Shown in pieces: positions 61,717-64,000 of a stretch of 64,000 nucleotides of DNA. Both the position numbers and the translations under genes were made by a program. The number at the start of each line of letters is the position of its first letter. Position 1 is the first letter of the stretch. A model generated the notes under the pieces. That model saw only the letters and a program-made list of their open reading frames with translations. It was not told where the DNA came from and did not search any database. The DNA is from Heligmosomoides polygyrus polygyrus (taxonomy: Eukaryota > Nematoda > Chromadorea > Rhabditida > Heligmosomidae). The stretch spans positions 93,506,728 through 93,570,727 of the forward strand of contig OX377204.1 of NCBI GenBank assembly GCA_947396885.1, in the 5' to 3' direction.

Positions 61717-63148
61717 AGCGCTCATCAACGCCTTGGCGCGGCTCTTCAAACGCTACCTGTCGGAGTGGAAGGTTCCATCTCAAAGGAAGACCAGCAAGAC
61801 CGTCTTGCCGTACAAGAAGGGAGACGTGCACGACATTGGCAACTATCGCCCGATCTGCCTGCTGTCCGTAGTCTACAAGCTGTTCACTCGAGCGATCCTG
61901 AATAGGATTAGCAGAACGCTGGACGAAGGACAGCCACGCGAGCAAGAAGGATTTCGGAGAGGATTCAGCACGAGCGACCACACACACACCATTACGAAGC
62001 TCATTGAAGTGTCGCGAGAGTACAAGCTGCCGCTGTGCCTTACGTTCATCGACATGAAGAAGGCATTCGACTCCGTCGAAACTGAAGCGGTCATCGACGC
62101 CCTGCCCACTCAGGGCGTTCTTACTCAGTACATCAGAGTCCTTCGAGAGCTGTACAGTGGATTCACGACCAAGACCTCCCCATTCTACAACGACGTCGTC
62201 ATCGACGTGAACAGAGTGGTTCGGCAAGGGGTCACCATATCCCCGAAGCTCTTCAGCGCCACCCTCGAAAACTTCATGCGCGAACCAGAATGGGAAGACA
62301 TGGGAGTGAAGGTCGACGGCCGGCAACTGCACCATCTTCGCTTCGCTGACGACATCGTGCTCATAACACCGAGCATCAGCCAGGCGGAGCGAATGCTGGC
62401 CGACTTCGATCGTGTATGTGGGAACGTTGGACTGCAGCTGAATCTTACGAAGACGATGTTCATGAGGAACGGACGACCTTCTGATGCTCCATTCTCGTTC
62501 AACGGAACGAACATCTCTGAATGCTCCAGCTACGTCTATCTGGGTCACGAAGTCAAAATGGCCAATGACGTAGCGCCAGAGCTGAGCAGGAGGAAACGAG
62601 CGGCTTGGGGAGCTTTCAAGAGCGTCGAAGAAGTCGTAAAGAAGACGAAGAACGTCCGACTCCGTTCCCACCTATTCGACTCCACTGTTCTTCCTGCCCT
62701 AACATACGCCTCAAAGACCTGAGCCATACGAAAGCAGGAGCGTCGCGCAGCGTGGAATCGAGAGGACGATGCTCGGAGTGACACTATTCACACACAGAAG
62801 GCCGCCGGAGTTCCGAGTATCGCCGACGTTTGACGATCAAAGACGCTGTCGCATGGGCCAAGTCGTCGAAAATTAGGTGGGCCGACCACGTAATGCGATT
62901 CGCAGACACCCGCTGGGCGAGAGCCATCACCGACTGGATTCCGTGGGATGTCAAGAGAACACCAGGACGCCCATCAACGCTTTGGTCGGACTTCTTCGTG
63001 GAAGCCCTGAACGACCGATGTGACGCTCTTCGTGTCCCTTGAGCGAGGAGGATCCATTGGACCACTCTGGCACGCGACAGGGACGAATGGAGACGCTGCC
63101 GGCGCCCGCTCGAGCAAGTCGATGATCAACGGGACGACAGGTGATACA
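61717..63148 (+). mobile_element. RTE-type LINE, 5'-truncated, inserted in a SINE
   Basis: The 5' end begins inside the reverse transcriptase domain (PALINALARLFKRYLSEWKV) and the 3' end is GACGACAGGTGATACAG. Both sides are the two halves of one minus-strand SINE, so the LINE landed in it. 5' truncation and a short repeat-like 3' end are as expected for target-primed reverse transcription. Confidence 0.88.
61733..62722 (+). pseudogene. RTE reverse transcriptase, longest surviving frame
   Basis: 330-codon frame: KTVLPYKKGDVHDIGNYRPI, EQEGFRRGFSTSDH, LCLTFIDMKKAFDSVETEAV, GVTISPKLFSATLENFM and the intact catalytic LRFADDIVLITPS, then GLQLNLTKTMFM and YVYLGHEVKM. It stops where a Trp codon has become TGA (compare copy 1, which reads ETWAI there). 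Homology continues to 63130 after a roughly 15-bp deletion and frame changes (KIRWADHVMRFADTRWARAI). It lacks the endonuclease, so it is non-autonomous. Confidence 0.9.
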
Positions 63149-63318
63149 GACAGCCGACGAACAGGTCAACGCTCTATCCTTCCCGGACAAGTCTGGTACC
63201 AATTCACCGACCCCGGAGGGATTGAAGGTTTGGTTGGCCTAGGCGGGAAATCCTAACCAGGAACATACTGTCAAGTGCATGCTACAGTCGGCACTTCCTT
63301 GAACCGCGCTATAGCCCT
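63149..63318 (-). repeat. SINE 5' half, right of the RTE insertion
   Basis: Starts CAGCCGACGAACAGGTCAAC and runs to the tRNA-like head at GCGCTATAGCCC; diverged head. Confidence 0.78.
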
Positions 63319-63447
63319 AGTTTGTAGTTGGGTTGCCGCGCGGCGCGTCACCATAATGTAATAAATATCAATAAAAAATCAATATCTATGGCTATCGCGG
63401 TGCCGCGCCGCGTGGCGCCGCAAACATAAACCATGGCACACGGAACG

Positions 63448-63484
63448 ATTAAACAAACCTGGGGTGTACCCCAGGTTTAATCGT
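63448..63484. repeat. Short perfect-looking hairpin
   Basis: CGATTAAAC AAACCTGGGG and CCCCAGGTTTAATCG face each other with TGTA between. Confidence 0.7.
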
Positions 63485-63499
63485 TGCGAGCGCCATCTG

Positions 63500-64000
63500 C
63501 GTGTGTAAAAATGTCGCTATCAATAGGATAAAACGTCCCAGACGAGGGCATGGCGCAATCTATTTTTTGACTCCAAAAATTGGTCGTCTTCGAGTTTTTC
63601 AAAACAGGAATTTTTCTTAAAAAGAGAATTTTATAGAATTTCAAAGAAAAAGAATTTTAATCGCGACGTTTGTTTATTAGATGGAGGAACAACTAACAAC
63701 TCAGGAATAGAATAAGAATAAAACTGCGGCGTCTTGAAGGCGTGCATGGCGCAACATCTTTTTTGGTGTGAAAAAATGGCAGCTTTTCCGTTGTTTAAAA
63801 CAAGTTTTAAATCATAATTTTTCTTTGATAAATGAGAATTTTACAGAAATATTCTTGTTGTAGTGTTGACAGGTGTAAAACCTCATGTAAAAACAGAAAT
63901 TCTGCTATCAGTCGAATACATATCGCGACGCCTTGGACGAGGGCATGGCGCAATCTCTTTTTTTTGGCGGAGAAAGGTCGCTTTTCTAACCTATAGATCA
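63500..64000. repeat. Tandem array, period about 197 bp, running off the window
   Basis: GGGCATGGCGCAATCTATTT-like text at 63546, 63742 and 63940. The unit includes ATCGCGACG...TTGGACGAGGGC. It is the amplified interior of the TIR family above. Confidence 0.7.

Noticed and set aside
61643..62671. 342-codon minus-strand open frame, the longest in the window
   Set aside because: It lies antisense to the RTE reverse transcriptase, whose plus-strand motifs (FADD, YRPI) are unmistakable. The open antisense frame is a codon-bias shadow.

Overview
The window looks like repeat-rich genomic DNA of a clade V (strongylid, plausibly hookworm) nematode. The evidence is a nematode-type troponin T gene with short exons and canonical GT..AG introns, seven sequences matching or nearly matching the nematode SL1 spliced leader, an Hsmar1/bandit-like mariner, RTE-type LINEs, and a very large number of foldback/MITE elements. 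There are no operons, bacterial-style ribosome sites or CRISPR arrays. A 200-base run of N (26751-26950) is an assembly gap.

Only two host genes are well supported, both on the minus strand. (1) Troponin T, from its start codon at 34895 to the gap at 26951. Ten exons join in frame to about 344 residues, with the last exon running into the gap. Its introns have been invaded by foldback elements, a tRNA-derived SINE, GC-rich hairpins and a scrambled Tc1/mariner-type element. (2) A Cys-loop (pentameric ligand-gated channel family) extracellular domain gene, 44978 to 39986. It has a signal peptide, the N-terminal helix, the QTW.D.RL strand, the W.PD loop, and a Cys-loop of 12 residues with no FPxD core. 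Its last open exon stops where the first membrane segment should begin, and I see no membrane exon between it and troponin T. It may therefore encode a secreted, channel-less binding protein comparable to mollusc acetylcholine-binding protein. Weaker single-exon candidates lie at 1640-1745 (+), 5773-5960 (-) and 36646-36864 (-).

Layout: 0.1-5 kb, long inverted-repeat elements and one candidate exon; 5-20 kb, foldbacks, SINEs, one mariner (11324-12597) and LINE debris; 20-26.7 kb, LINE and mariner debris with long featureless stretches; 27-35 kb, troponin T; 35.5-40 kb, MITE arrays and RTE fragments; 40-45 kb, the Cys-loop gene, with a satellite and a 5'-truncated RTE in its introns; 45.4-51.4 kb, the SL1-bearing sequences mixed with SINEs; 51.4-58.5 kb, GC-rich single-copy DNA, a 93-bp AT-rich tandem array and LINE debris; 58.6-60.3 kb, a 1.7-kb foldback; 61.6-63.3 kb, an RTE inserted in a SINE; then a roughly 197-bp tandem array to the end.

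The two genes do not obviously work together. One is a muscle thin-filament component; the other is a putative extracellular neurotransmitter-binding domain. The rest is mostly decayed mobile DNA. The two most promising observations are the putative soluble Cys-loop protein and the cluster of SL1-bearing repeats just upstream of it.
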